A stretch of 64,000 nucleotides of DNA from Sediminibacterium sp. UBA657 (GCA_002299885.1 DBOB01000028.1:1-64000); one strand, 5' to 3'. Positions 15,397 through 25,612 are shown, numbered from the stretch's first letter. A program made the numbers and translations. The notes: generated by a model from the sequence alone, not told the origin.

Positions 15397-17616
15397 ATGA
15401 AAATAAGGGTACAAAAAAATAGGCTATTCCTTCTACTATTTTTGGGATTCGCGCAATTGACGCAAGCCCAAACAACCCCAAAAATTAAAGTTCAACAAGA
15501 TAGTTCGCAATGGCACAATTTAAAGGATGTAACCATTGTAGGTAGAAATAGTAAAAGCGATTACCAACAAATACCTGAAATTGTTGGCACCAATATTTAT
15601 GCAGGGAAAAAGAATGCTTTAATCGTTCTCGAAAATGTTCAAGGTAATATTGCTAATAATACCATGCGTCAAGTATTGGCAAAAGTGCCTGGCATTCATA
15701 TTTGGGAAAGTGACCCAAGTGGTATTCAAATTGGTATAGCTGCAAGAGGTTTAAGTCCTAACAGAAGTTGGGAATTTAATATTAGACAAAATGGCTATGA
15801 CATTGCAGCCGATCCTTTTGGATATCCGGAAGCTTATTATAACCCACAACTACAAGCTGTTCAAAGAATTGAAATTGTAAGAGGACAAGGGGCACTTCAA
15901 TATGGACCACAGTTTGGTGGAATGGTCAACTATATCTTAAAAAATGGAACTGAGATCAACCAACCTTTTGAATTTGAAACGCAACAGACCATTGGTAGCA
16001 ATGGTTTACTGAATAGCTTTAACGCCATTGGAGGGAAAAAAGGAAAATTAAATTACTACTCTTTTTATGATCAAAGAAATGGTGAAGGATGGAGAGATAA
16101 TAGTCAATTTTTTTCAAAAGCGGGATTCGGATCTGTTACATATCATCTCACTAAGCAAGTTTCGATCAATTTCGAATTAATGCATTCACATACCAGAAGC
16201 CAACAAGCAGGTGGGTTAACAGATTTGCAAATTAAAGAAAATGCAAAGCAAAGTTTTAGATATAGGAATTGGATGGATATCAAATGGACGACACCAGCAA
16301 TCAATATTCAATATGAAATGAATGACCATAGTCGTTGGAACACAAAAATTTTTGGAACAATAGGTGATCGAAATAGTGTTGGATTTTTACAATCTATCTT
16401 AGTAAAAGACAGTATTAATTATGCTACAAATCAATATAACAATCGAATTGTTAATATAGATCAATACAGAAACTATGGACTTGAAAGTAGATTCATTACT
16501 GATTACTTTATTGGGCAAATGAAAAATACAATTTCATCTGGGATCAGACTTTATACAGGCAATACCCATCGATTAGCAGATGGCAAAGGCACAAGAGGAA
16601 CCGACTATGATGTAAGAGTTGAAGGCCTTTATCCAAGGGATATTCAATTTAGATCAAATAATGCTGCTGTATTTATTGAAAATATTTTTAGAGTTACTGA
16701 AAAACTATTGATCATTCCTGGTATTCGATATGAATGGCTGGAAGGATCAGCAAGTGGAAGCAATGGATTTAGCACGACTGGCGCTTTAATCAATCTTCAA
16801 GAAATTCAAAGAAGAAGGAATTTTGTATTGGTTGGAATTGGATCAGAATTTCATTTAACAAATACTACAGAATTCTATGCCAATTTTTCTCAAGCATACA
16901 GACCTATTCAATTTGCAAATTTACAAGCACCCCCAACTACTGATCTAATTGACCAAGATTTGAAAGATGCAAGAGGATATAATTTGGATCTTGGCTACAG
17001 AGGGAAAGTGAAAAATTATCTTCAATTTGACCTAAGTGGATTTTATTTACAATACAATAATCGTGTTGGTACCATTACTCCATCTGGCACTAACTACAGA
17101 CTTGTCACCAATGTGGGAGCAAGCACCAGCAAAGGATTAGAAACATATATTGAATTCAACCCATTAAGGTCTTTTTCAAATAATGCAAATTCAGATATTA
17201 TTTTATTTAGTTCCTATTCTTATACAAATGCTAGATATAGTGGTAACCATCGAGATGCCAATACCAAAGGAAAAAAAGTAGAAAATGCACCACAAGACAT
17301 TCTAAGGACTGGTCTAAGTATTGGTTATAAAGGTTTATTATTCACCACTCAATTAAGTCATGTTGGTGGTACATTTAGTGATGCGAACAATACCACTACT
17401 CCATCCATGAATGGCAATACAGGATTCATTCCAGCATATACAATTACAGACCTAACTGCATCTTATAAATTTTCAAAAAAAATGAATTTAAAAGCTGGGA
17501 TAAATAATTTGAACGATACTAGGTATTTTACTAGACGTGCAGGAGGCTATCCAGGACCAGGTGCATTACCAGGGGACGGTCGAAACTTCTTTATTTCAAT
17601 CGGTGCTAAATTGTAA
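15397..17616 (+). CDS. TonB-dependent outer-membrane receptor, FecA-like
   Basis: 739-residue outer-membrane transporter. Signal peptide of about 24 residues (Lys/Arg start, LFLLLFLGF core, ending AQA/QT). A TonB-box-like DVTIVG follows, then a plug domain (about 70-190: LAKVPGIHIWE, IRGLSPNRSWEF-like AARGLSPNRSW, IEIVRGQGALQYGPQFGG) and a beta-barrel ending in the terminal strand FISIGAKL. Sequence resembles iron(III)-dicitrate/siderophore receptors, but no regulator or ABC permease is adjacent, so the ligand is not established. Last 11 bp overlap the convergent Ldh-family gene. Confidence 0.9.
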   Translation: MKIRVQKNRLFLLLFLGFAQLTQAQTTPKIKVQQDSSQWHNLKDVTIVGRNSKSDYQQIPEIVGTNIYAGKKNALIVLENVQGNIANNTMRQVLAKVPGIHIWESDPSGIQIGIAARGLSPNRSWEFNIRQNGYDIAADPFGYPEAYYNPQLQAVQRIEIVRGQGALQYGPQFGGMVNYILKNGTEINQPFEFETQQTIGSNGLLNSFNAIGGKKGKLNYYSFYDQRNGEGWRDNSQFFSKAGFGSVTYHLTKQVSINFELMHSHTRSQQAGGLTDLQIKENAKQSFRYRNWMDIKWTTPAINIQYEMNDHSRWNTKIFGTIGDRNSVGFLQSILVKDSINYATNQYNNRIVNIDQYRNYGLESRFITDYFIGQMKNTISSGIRLYTGNTHRLADGKGTRGTDYDVRVEGLYPRDIQFRSNNAAVFIENIFRVTEKLLIIPGIRYEWLEGSASGSNGFSTTGALINLQEIQRRRNFVLVGIGSEFHLTNTTEFYANFSQAYRPIQFANLQAPPTTDLIDQDLKDARGYNLDLGYRGKVKNYLQFDLSGFYLQYNNRVGTITPSGTNYRLVTNVGASTSKGLETYIEFNPLRSFSNNANSDIILFSSYSYTNARYSGNHRDANTKGKKVENAPQDILRTGLSIGYKGLLFTTQLSHVGGTFSDANNTTTPSMNGNTGFIPAYTITDLTASYKFSKKMNLKAGINNLNDTRYFTRRAGGYPGPGALPGDGRNFFISIGAKL

Positions 17617-18694
17617 AAGATAAATTCATCTTTTCTGCTAAAGCCTTTAAATCATTTTGCACTGCACCTACCAAAGGAATGCCTTTTTGCATGCGTTCTT
17701 TTTCCATTGCACGTTCTATATCTCCTGCTACATAAACTTGTTCATGTCCTGATGCAGGGGTTGCATTTCTAAAACGATGCAACCATAGATCCATATTTGA
17801 TTTAAAATCTGCTGCCGGTCTAAATGCATCAATACGCATTGCACCAATAAAATGTCCAAGCCCTTCTCCAGGCATATTTTCTGGCATTGGAACATAAGCA
17901 GGAAACGGAGGTGCCCATGGACCAAAACTTGCACCACTTAAAACAGCAGAGAAAATATCAACAATAGAACCTAATGCATATCCTTTATGACTACCCTGCT
18001 CTTTCTCCGATCCTAATGGCAAAAGAGCTCCTCCTTTTTTTAAAATATTGGCGTCCTGTGTTGCATTGCCCTCTGCGTCTTGTGCCCAACCCAAAGGAAT
18101 AGAAATATTATTTCTTTGTGCAATTTCTAATTTACCATTGGCTGCAGTGGTCGTTGCAAAATCAGCTACAAATGGCGCTTCCTCACCTGCTGGAATGGCC
18201 ACAGCGATTGGATTGGTTCCTAATAATTTTTCTGCTGCATAGGTGGGTGCCACTAATGCGCTTGCATTGGTCATTGCAATACCAATCATCTCCTGTTCCA
18301 AAGCCATCATGGCATGGTAACCAGCAATACCAAAATGATTGCTATTTTTAACACTAACCCATCCTGTCCCTACTTGTTTTGCTTTCTCCATTGCAATTTC
18401 CATGGCTCTTGGAGCTACTATCAACCCTAAACCTCTGTCGCCGTCAATCACAGCCGTAGAAGGCGTTTCATGAACAACCTTAATATTAGGTGTTGCATTA
18501 ATCCTCCCAATTTCCCATAATCTAACATAGCCTACCAACCTAGCAATACCATGACTATCAATGCCTCTTAAATCGGCAGATAATAATACTTTAGACGCTA
18601 ATGCTGCATCTGAATGAGTACAGCCCATTTTTAAAAAAACAGCCTCTGCAAATGCAGCTAATTGTTGGTATGTATAATTATGATTTGATTCCAT
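17606..18694 (-). CDS. Ldh/YlbC family NAD(P)-dependent oxidoreductase
   Basis: 362-residue malate/L-lactate/ureidoglycolate-type dehydrogenase of the family unrelated to classical LDH. Typical segments: DLRGIDSHGIARL (50-62), VKNSNHFGIAGYHAM with the catalytic His, GTNPIAVAIP, and HKGYALGSIVDIFSAVLSGA. The exact 2-hydroxyacid substrate cannot be read from sequence. Convergent with and overlapping the TonB receptor gene by 11 bp; upstream lies the ssb terminator, so it is a single-gene unit. Confidence 0.88.
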   Translation of the reverse strand: MESNHNYTYQQLAAFAEAVFLKMGCTHSDAALASKVLLSADLRGIDSHGIARLVGYVRLWEIGRINATPNIKVVHETPSTAVIDGDRGLGLIVAPRAMEIAMEKAKQVGTGWVSVKNSNHFGIAGYHAMMALEQEMIGIAMTNASALVAPTYAAEKLLGTNPIAVAIPAGEEAPFVADFATTTAANGKLEIAQRNNISIPLGWAQDAEGNATQDANILKKGGALLPLGSEKEQGSHKGYALGSIVDIFSAVLSGASFGPWAPPFPAYVPMPENMPGEGLGHFIGAMRIDAFRPAADFKSNMDLWLHRFRNATPASGHEQVYVAGDIERAMEKERMQKGIPLVGAVQNDLKALAEKMNLSFTI

Positions 18695-18713
18695 AGCACA
18701 AATTTACAAATAA

Positions 18714-18741
18714 AAAAGGTGTACTGACAAGTACACCTTTT
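18714..18741. terminator. Terminator after ssb
   Basis: AAAAGGTGTAC-N6-GTACACCTTTT, 11-bp perfect stem, 21 bp past the ssb stop on the minus strand with a U-run following in that direction. Confidence 0.88.
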
Positions 18742-18761
18742 GAGCTAAAGCTTAAATAATA

Positions 18762-19199
18762 TTAGAATGGCAAATCATCCATTGCTTCATTGCTATCAGC
18801 TGCTGTTGGTGCAGGATTATAGCTTTGAGTAGGATTAGATTCACCACCATAGTTGGATTGTTCTCCACCAGAACCACCTGAAGGTTTCGCACCTAATAAT
18901 TGTACCGATACAATTCTTAAGGTCAATGATGCCCCTTGACGTCCATCTGCAGTGGTATAAGATCTAACATCTGGTGTTCCTTCTACATATACTTGTGTGC
19001 CCTTCTTTAAATAAGGTGCTACAGCAGTACGATCTGTCCAATAAGAACAATCTACCCAAGTAGTTCTGTCTTTTTGTACCCCTTGCGCGTCCTTGTATTT
19101 TTCTGTATGCGCTACGTTGAAATTGATGACAGACTTGCCATTTACGTTATTCACCACGGCGTCCTTGCCTAAATTCCCGATGACTTGTAACTTTATCAT
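18762..19199 (-). CDS. ssb: Single-stranded DNA-binding protein
   Basis: 145-residue OB-fold protein protecting ssDNA in replication, recombination and repair. N-terminal OB fold (residues 1-105: KLQVIGNLGKDA, FNVAHTEKY, WVDCSYW), a Gly/Ser/Asn-rich linker and the acidic protein-interaction tip MDDLPF. Divergent from mnmA across about 90 bp. Length and tip are normal, so it is likely the housekeeping copy or a close paralogue. Confidence 0.95.
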   Translation of the reverse strand: MIKLQVIGNLGKDAVVNNVNGKSVINFNVAHTEKYKDAQGVQKDRTTWVDCSYWTDRTAVAPYLKKGTQVYVEGTPDVRSYTTADGRQGASLTLRIVSVQLLGAKPSGGSGGEQSNYGGESNPTQSYNPAPTAADSNEAMDDLPF

Positions 19200-19246
19200 A
19201 TTGTATATTTTAACTTTCTAAGACAATGAAGGTAGTAATTTTTTAT

Positions 19247-19254
19247 TACTTTTG
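19247..19254 (+). promoter_or_regulatory. Candidate -7 box for mnmA
   Basis: TACTTTTG matches TAnnTTTG and lies 32 bases before ATG 19287. An alternative upstream GTG start (19254) would begin on its last base, which argues for 19287. -33 is not evident. Confidence 0.5.
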
Positions 19255-19286
19255 TGCCAAGCCAACTTTTAACTGGCCACCGAAAT

Positions 19287-20390
19287 ATGAGCAAAAAAGG
19301 AAAGGTACTTGTCGCAATGAGCGGCGGAATAGATAGCACAGTCGCTGCAATTCTCTTACACAACGAAGGATATGAAGTAGTCGGGATTACCATGAAAACA
19401 TGGGATTATTCCACCAGTAATGCCAATGGCAAGGAAACAGGCTGTTGCAATATCGATTCATTCAACGACGCTAGAATGGCGGCCGTTAACAATGGATTTC
19501 CACATTACATATTAGATATCAGAGAAGAATTTGGTGACTTTGTCATCGAAAATTTTGTAGAAGAATATTTAGCTGGCAGAACCCCCAACCCATGTGTCAT
19601 GTGCAACACGCATATTAAATGGCGCGCCTTACTTAAAAGAGCAGATGCATTGGGTTGTGAATTTATTGCAACAGGACATTATGCTAAAGTTCGTCAACAC
19701 GATAATGGACGTTATGTGATTTCAAAAGGATTGGATGAAACCAAGGATCAAAGCTATGTTTTATGGGGTGTGGATCAAGACTTATTAAAGCGTACCATCC
19801 TTCCGCTAGGTGGCATGCATAAAAAAGATATCAAACAAATGGCCATTGATATGGGCTATCCAGAACTGGCTAAAAAAAGCGAGAGCTATGAAATATGTTT
19901 CGTTCCTGACAATGATTATAGAGGGTTTTTAAAACGCCGTGTGGATGGATTAGAAGAAAAAGTAAATGGCGGATGGTTTGTAGATAATAAAGGAAAAAGA
20001 TTAGGTAAACATAAAGGCTATCCATTTTATACCATTGGTCAAAGAAAAGGTTTAGAATTAGCAATGGGCCATCCAGTATACGTTACAGCGATTGATCCTG
20101 AAAAAAATATTGTGGTGATTGGAGATGAATCAGACTTAGATAAGAACGATATGATGGTTGCAAAAATGAATTGGATCAAATACGATCACCTTCCAACGTC
20201 TATGGACTTGATGGCAAAAATCAGGTACCACGATACTGGTGCATTGTGTACCTTATCTCACACCGACATGGGTGTTCAAGCAAGATTTTATGAAAATGTA
20301 AAGAGTATTGCACCCGGACAAAGCGCAGTGTTTTATGAAGGCGAGGATGTAGTTGCCGGAGGTATTATACAGAGCGGCGTTTTAGTATAG
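19287..20390 (+). CDS. mnmA: tRNA-specific 2-thiouridylase MnmA
   Basis: Uses ATP and a sulfur relay to thiolate U34 of Lys, Glu and Gln tRNAs. N-terminal PP-loop AMSGGIDST (residues 9-17), first catalytic Cys in NPCVMCNTHIKW and second in YEICFVPD, then the C-terminal barrel domains. 367 residues from ATG 19287, the standard length; the longer frame adds 11 residues overlapping the promoter. Its 3' end overlaps the convergent RsmB-family gene by 26 bp. Confidence 0.94.
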   Translation: MSKKGKVLVAMSGGIDSTVAAILLHNEGYEVVGITMKTWDYSTSNANGKETGCCNIDSFNDARMAAVNNGFPHYILDIREEFGDFVIENFVEEYLAGRTPNPCVMCNTHIKWRALLKRADALGCEFIATGHYAKVRQHDNGRYVISKGLDETKDQSYVLWGVDQDLLKRTILPLGGMHKKDIKQMAIDMGYPELAKKSESYEICFVPDNDYRGFLKRRVDGLEEKVNGGWFVDNKGKRLGKHKGYPFYTIGQRKGLELAMGHPVYVTAIDPEKNIVVIGDESDLDKNDMMVAKMNWIKYDHLPTSMDLMAKIRYHDTGALCTLSHTDMGVQARFYENVKSIAPGQSAVFYEGEDVVAGGIIQSGVLV

Positions 20391-21369
20391 CACCAAACAA
20401 GGTGTCTGCTTGTTTGGAATAGCCAATAAAATATTGTTGCTTTATTAATTCAAATTCACCTTGCGCTAATATTGCATTAACATGCGCTTCATTCTCTGCT
20501 GCGTAAACTGAACATGTTGCAAGAAGAAGATGCCCATTTAATTTTACAGTAGGTAAAATATTAGCAATGATTTTTGATTGCAAATTGGTATAGTAATCTA
20601 AATCTTTCTTTTTGAAAAAAGCAATCTGTTCTGGTGTCCTACCCCAAGTTCCAGAACCAGAACAAGGTAAGTCTGCAAACACAAAATCAAAAGGCTTCTT
20701 GATATCAAATGGTTCGGTTAAATCAATCACTTGAACACTTGCTGGACGAATTCCCGCTTCTTGCAAGCGTTTGTCTGCATTGAATAAAATACTTTCTCTT
20801 ACATCCGATACATGCATGCGAATATTCTGCATGGTATCAAACATTAAAATAGTTTTACCACCACTTGCAGCGCATGCATCCCAAACCTGAATGGGTGTTT
20901 CCATACTAGTTGGAACAAATTGCAATAAATCTGCAATTGCTTGCGAGTTTAAATCCTGAATCACCGCCTCTTTGTTCAATGCCAATACATTTTGCAAAGC
21001 AGTCGTATTTGAAAATGCAAAGCAATGCTCATGCACCTGTGTATATTCAATAGACGCAGCAAGCAATGCAGCAATCACTTTTTCTTTTTGCCAAGGTCTA
21101 ATTCTAATAAATAATAAAGGCTGGATGGTATGGGAATGTATAAATGTAGGGATATCAATTTCCTTTGAAATAGCTTCCTGTAAAGGAAAATTTGCATGCA
21201 TATCCCTAAAATGCGCATAACAAAAAGCACTGATACTCTTGCGGTCTTTGCTTCCGTGTTTTTTATTGGCAGCAAAATATTTTTTCAAGTAAGCCGCCAA
21301 AGGTTCCGGCCCTTGATAAGCAGTAATTAATTTTTGAGCAGTTTCTTGATGTTGATTTTGATGCGTCAT
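20365..21369 (-). CDS. RsmB/NOP2-family rRNA cytosine methyltransferase
   Basis: SAM-dependent m5C methyltransferase. Seen: SAM-binding DACAASGGKT, DLPCSGSGTWGRTPE (first Cys), and LLATCSVYAAENEAHV with the catalytic second Cys. About 334 residues, shorter than E. coli RsmB (429) because the N-terminal NusB-like domain is reduced. I use ATG 21369; a longer frame would need a TTG at 21393 inside the sucB terminator hairpin. 26-bp overlap with mnmA at the 3' end. Confidence 0.88.
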   Translation of the reverse strand: MTHQNQHQETAQKLITAYQGPEPLAAYLKKYFAANKKHGSKDRKSISAFCYAHFRDMHANFPLQEAISKEIDIPTFIHSHTIQPLLFIRIRPWQKEKVIAALLAASIEYTQVHEHCFAFSNTTALQNVLALNKEAVIQDLNSQAIADLLQFVPTSMETPIQVWDACAASGGKTILMFDTMQNIRMHVSDVRESILFNADKRLQEAGIRPASVQVIDLTEPFDIKKPFDFVFADLPCSGSGTWGRTPEQIAFFKKKDLDYYTNLQSKIIANILPTVKLNGHLLLATCSVYAAENEAHVNAILAQGEFELIKQQYFIGYSKQADTLFGAILKRRSV

Positions 21370-21374
21370 GCTAT

Positions 21375-21406
21375 AAAAAAGAAAGTCATGCAAAACATGA
21401 CTTTCT
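21375..21406. terminator. Terminator after sucB
   Basis: AGAAAGTCATG-CAAAA-CATGACTTTCT, 11-bp stem with a U-run on the minus strand (and T-rich on the plus strand). It separates sucB from the downstream methyltransferase gene. Confidence 0.88.
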
Positions 21407-21426
21407 GATATTCTTTTTTCTTTGAA

Positions 21427-22662
21427 TTATAATTCTAATAAACTTGCTACAGGGTCTTTAGCAATTAATAAAAGTGCAGGATTTTCTAACAACTCTTTTA
21501 CTCTTACTAAGAAGCCTACACTCTCACGACCATCAATGATTCTGTGATCATAACTTAATGCTAAGTACATCATTGGTAAAATTTTAACTTCACCATTCAC
21601 CGCCATTGGACGATCTTGAATTTTATGCATACCTAATATAGCAGACTGAGGAATATTAATGATTGGGGTACTCATTAAACTTCCAAATACACCTCCATTG
21701 GTGATGGTAAAAGTACCGCCAGTTAATTCTTCTGCAGTTAACTTGCTATCTCTTGCTTTGCCTGCTAATTCAATTACTTTTTTCTCGATACCCGCCATAC
21801 TTAAGCTTTCAACGTTTCTGATTACAGGAACAGTCAAGCCTCTTGGAGTACTTACTGCAATACTAATGTCTGCATAATCATGGTATAACAATTGATCTCC
21901 GTCAATAAATGCATTTACAGAAGGCCACTCCGTCAAAGCAATTGCACAAGCTTTAGCAAAGAAACTCATGAATCCTAAATTCACACCATGTGCTTCTTTA
22001 AACTTATCCTTGTATTGTTTTCTGATCTGCATAATGCCAGTCATATCTACTTCATTGAAAGTAGTTAACATGGCAGTGGTATTCTTTGCCTCAACTAAAC
22101 GACGGCTAATTGTTTTTCTTAGGTTAGACATTTTTTCTGGACGCACATTGCGAGAGAATAAGTCTTGTCCAGCAAACTGTATTTTGCCAGGATTATTTAA
22201 TGCATCCAATACATCTACTTTTGTAATCTTTCCAGCAAAACCACTCGCTTTAATTTGATTGGTGTCTACTTTTTTGTCTGCGATGATTGCAGCAGCAACA
22301 GGTGTTGCTTTTACATTATTTGGAACACTCGTTACAGGAGCTGTTGAAGCTGCAGGTGTTGAAGGAGTAGTTGGAGTCGTTGGAGCTGCAGCAGTTTCAG
22401 GCTTTGGCGCTTCACCAGCTGGCTTAGTCGCTTTCTCATCAATGTCTGCTAAGATCGCTCCAATTAAAATACTATCCCCTTCGGTTGCTTTATGATGCAA
22501 TTTACCCGCTTGTTCAGCGTTCACTTCGAAAGTTGCTTTTTCACTTTCTAACTCAGCAATGACTTCGTCACGGTCTACCCAAGCGCCTTCTGGCTTAGTC
22601 CACTTTAACAAAGTTACTTCTGTGATAGATTCTCCTACTGTAGGTACTTTAATGGAAATCAT
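21427..22662 (-). CDS. sucB: 2-oxoglutarate dehydrogenase E2 (dihydrolipoyl succinyltransferase)
   Basis: Core acyltransferase of the 2-oxoglutarate dehydrogenase complex in the TCA cycle. Lipoyl domain with attachment K42 (ESEKATF), a Pro/Thr/Ala-rich flexible linker (about 85-120), a peripheral subunit-binding domain (TPVAAAIIADKKVD) and the catalytic domain with H373/D377 in DHRIIDGRESV. 411 residues. 11 bp downstream of sucA, followed by a clear terminator, so sucAB form one unit. E3 (lpd) is not in the window. Confidence 0.95.
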   Translation of the reverse strand: MISIKVPTVGESITEVTLLKWTKPEGAWVDRDEVIAELESEKATFEVNAEQAGKLHHKATEGDSILIGAILADIDEKATKPAGEAPKPETAAAPTTPTTPSTPAASTAPVTSVPNNVKATPVAAAIIADKKVDTNQIKASGFAGKITKVDVLDALNNPGKIQFAGQDLFSRNVRPEKMSNLRKTISRRLVEAKNTTAMLTTFNEVDMTGIMQIRKQYKDKFKEAHGVNLGFMSFFAKACAIALTEWPSVNAFIDGDQLLYHDYADISIAVSTPRGLTVPVIRNVESLSMAGIEKKVIELAGKARDSKLTAEELTGGTFTITNGGVFGSLMSTPIINIPQSAILGMHKIQDRPMAVNGEVKILPMMYLALSYDHRIIDGRESVGFLVRVKELLENPALLLIAKDPVASLLEL

Positions 22663-22673
22663 GTTTTAATATT

Positions 22674-25424
22674 TTAGATAGAAAACGCAGTTGTTATTAT
22701 TTCATTTTGTTCTTTCGCGTGCACTTTAGCATAACCAGTTGCTGTTGCAGCACTTGCTTGTCTACTAATCACACCATACTTAATTGCCTTTAAATTCATT
22801 TGCAAGAAACTAGCAGCGCCCATGTTCAAAGGTTCTTCTTGTACCCAGAACCAAATTGCTTTACCATATTTTTGGTGCAATGCGGTAATCTGTTGAACAG
22901 GCAATGGATACAATTGTTCTATACGCACAATTGCGATATCTGTTCTTTGTTCAGTTTTTTGACGCTCTGCCATTTCATAATAAATCTTACCAGAGCAGAA
23001 CAATACTTTTTTAACATCCTCTACTTTTTGAACAAATGGATCATCAATTACTTCTTTGAATCCGCCTTTTGTTAAATCAGCCATCGGACTAAATGTGGCC
23101 GGGCTTCTTAAATTGGCTTTAGGCGAGAAGTTAATCATTGGTTTTCTGAATGACCATGCTAGTTGTCTTCTTAATGCATGGAATAAATTCGCCGCAGTGG
23201 TTACATTGGTGATCACCATATTGTGTTCTGCACACAATTGTAAATAACGCTCTAATCTTGCACTACTATGTTCTGGACCTTGGCCTTCGTATCCATGAGG
23301 TAATAACATGACCACCCCATTTTGACGTTGCCATTTTTGTTCACCTGCTGCAATAAATTGGTCGATGATTGTTTGCGCACCATTTGAGAAATCTCCAAAC
23401 TGTGCTTCCCATACTACTAAAGCATCGGCGTTTGCTAATGCATAGCCGTATTCGAATCCAAGAACACCGTACTCGCTCAATAATGAATTATAAATTCTAA
23501 AAGGTTCTTGTCCTTCTGCAACCTGATTCAAGCGATTAAATTGTTCATTGGTATTTTCATCTACTATAACAGCATGACGATGACTAAATGTACCACGCTT
23601 CACATCCTGTCCACTCATACGAACCGTTTTGCCTTCTGCTAATAAAGAAGCATAAGCCATTAATTCACCGGTCGCCCAATCTATCTTTTGTTCTGTCTCG
23701 TATAATTTTACTTTCTCTTGAATTAATTTATCAACTTTTTTTAATGGCGTAAAACTAGCAGGCCATTTCATTAAAGCATCAAATATAGATTTCGCTTTTT
23801 CAGCAGTAATTGAAGTATCAGGTGAACTAATAAAATCTTCGTTCGTTGCTTTACGCATTGCCTCCCAGGCCAATTCAGGCGCTTGGTATTTATAAGGCAA
23901 TGGATGTTGTTTCACCTCATCTAATCTTGCTTGAAGATCGGACCAGAATTTCTTTTCCATTTCCTTGGCTAATTCTTGCGCACTTGCCTCTCCGTTTTGT
24001 AAAAGGTATTCAGCATAAGTTTCTCTAGGATTCTTATGTTTTTCAATTAAGCTATATAATTGAGGTTGCGTATATTTTGGATCATCTCCTTCATTGTGTC
24101 CATGCTTTCTGTAGCAAACCATGTCAATGAAAATATCGTTCTTGAATAATTGTCTGTAGGTTGTTGCAATTTGCACAGCTTTCACCACTGCCTCCGCATC
24201 ATCTCCATTCACATGTATTACAGGTGCTTGAACCATTGCAGCAATTGAGGTACAATAGTTCGCACTTCTTGCATCATCAAAATCTGTTGTGAATCCAATT
24301 TGATTATTAATTACAAAGTGAATTGTACCACCAGTTTTATAACCATTCAATTGACACATCTGTAATATTTCATACACAATACCCTGACCAGCCACAGATG
24401 CATCACCATGAATTAGAATTGGTAAAATTTTAGATACATCCGATTTGTACAAGATATCTGACTTAGCACGCGCAAATCCTAAAACTACCGGATCTACTGC
24501 TTCTAAGTGCGATGGGTTAGGCATCAATTTAAGATGCACTTTTTTATTACTGAAAGTGGTTACTTCAGAAGAGAAGCCCATATGGTATTTCACGTCACCG
24601 CTACCCATGGTTTGATCTAATACTGCAGTACCTTCAAATTCACTAAAAATTTGTTCATAGGTTTTGCCCATGATATTTGCAAGCACATTCAATCTTCCAC
24701 GATGCGCCATACCAATCACTACTTCTTCTACTCCGTGCGCTCCAGCAGTGTTTATGATCGCATCTAATGCAGCAATCGTAGACTCCCCGCCTTCTAAAGA
24801 GAAACGCTTTTGTCCAATGTATTTAGTATGTAAGAATTTTTCGAAAATAACACCTTGATTTAATTTTTCAAGGATGTGTTTTTTCTGATCTAATGGAATT
24901 GGTTGACTGAATTTATTTTCAAATTCATCGGTTAACCAATCTATTACTTTTTGATCAGAAATATATTTAAACTCAATGCCCAAATTATGCGCATAGGTTT
25001 TTTGTAAATGACTAAGTATATTTTTTAAAGTCGTTGCACCTAATCCAATGATGGAACCAACCTGAAATGTTTTATCTAAATCCGCCTCGGTCAATTCAAA
25101 GCAAGCTAGATCTAAATTAGCCCCTCTATCCTTTCTAGTACGAATAGGATTGGTTGTTGCAATTAAATGTCCTTTATTTCTGTAGCCCAAAATCAAACGG
25201 TAAACTTTAATTTCATTCGCCCAATCTGCACTTACATTGGATAATGAGGAGGGTGCAGAAGCGCCTTGTGCAGGTGCTGCTGTGCCGTTTTGCATCGCAA
25301 AATCGAAGCCTTCAAAAAATTTAATGATATCTGGGTCTACTGATGCAGGATCAGTTAAAAATTGTTGGTACAAACCTTCTATGAAGGCTGGATGGGAGTT
25401 GGTGATGTAGCTGAAATCCTTCAT
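22674..25424 (-). CDS. sucA: 2-oxoglutarate dehydrogenase E1
   Basis: ThDP-dependent decarboxylase subunit, 916 residues (family 900-950). N-terminal E1-N segment with IKFFEGFDFA, then GMAHRGRLNVLANI, HGDASVAGQGIVYEI with the metal/ThDP motif continuing to NNQIGFTT, and SGQDVKRGTFSHRHAV in the C-terminal half. A small Ala/Gln-rich insert sits at residues 47-62. First gene of sucAB; about 300 bp of non-coding sequence separate its start from rpsT. Confidence 0.96.
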   Translation of the reverse strand: MKDFSYITNSHPAFIEGLYQQFLTDPASVDPDIIKFFEGFDFAMQNGTAAPAQGASAPSSLSNVSADWANEIKVYRLILGYRNKGHLIATTNPIRTRKDRGANLDLACFELTEADLDKTFQVGSIIGLGATTLKNILSHLQKTYAHNLGIEFKYISDQKVIDWLTDEFENKFSQPIPLDQKKHILEKLNQGVIFEKFLHTKYIGQKRFSLEGGESTIAALDAIINTAGAHGVEEVVIGMAHRGRLNVLANIMGKTYEQIFSEFEGTAVLDQTMGSGDVKYHMGFSSEVTTFSNKKVHLKLMPNPSHLEAVDPVVLGFARAKSDILYKSDVSKILPILIHGDASVAGQGIVYEILQMCQLNGYKTGGTIHFVINNQIGFTTDFDDARSANYCTSIAAMVQAPVIHVNGDDAEAVVKAVQIATTYRQLFKNDIFIDMVCYRKHGHNEGDDPKYTQPQLYSLIEKHKNPRETYAEYLLQNGEASAQELAKEMEKKFWSDLQARLDEVKQHPLPYKYQAPELAWEAMRKATNEDFISSPDTSITAEKAKSIFDALMKWPASFTPLKKVDKLIQEKVKLYETEQKIDWATGELMAYASLLAEGKTVRMSGQDVKRGTFSHRHAVIVDENTNEQFNRLNQVAEGQEPFRIYNSLLSEYGVLGFEYGYALANADALVVWEAQFGDFSNGAQTIIDQFIAAGEQKWQRQNGVVMLLPHGYEGQGPEHSSARLERYLQLCAEHNMVITNVTTAANLFHALRRQLAWSFRKPMINFSPKANLRSPATFSPMADLTKGGFKEVIDDPFVQKVEDVKKVLFCSGKIYYEMAERQKTEQRTDIAIVRIEQLYPLPVQQITALHQKYGKAIWFWVQEEPLNMGAASFLQMNLKAIKYGVISRQASAATATGYAKVHAKEQNEIITTAFSI

Positions 25425-25612
25425 TGTATATCCTTTCGTTTATTTGTAAAACTAGGTACGCAAATATCGGTTTAAATGATTGATTAATAAAGTAAAATGC
25501 GCTAAAAATCTAAGTAAGATTTTGATCTTCAGCAGCCCTATTTTTTGTGTTTTCACAGATAATCCCCATTTTATACTCAAATAGTGAAAAAATAGGTTTT
25601 TGGTTTCATTTC

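Noticed and set aside
18714..18741. Palindrome considered as an operator for ssb
   Set aside because: It lies after the ssb stop with a U-run in the transcript direction, so a terminator is simpler.
22330..22430. Tandem repeat in sucB
   Set aside because: It encodes the Pro/Thr/Ala-rich flexible linker normal for E2 proteins.
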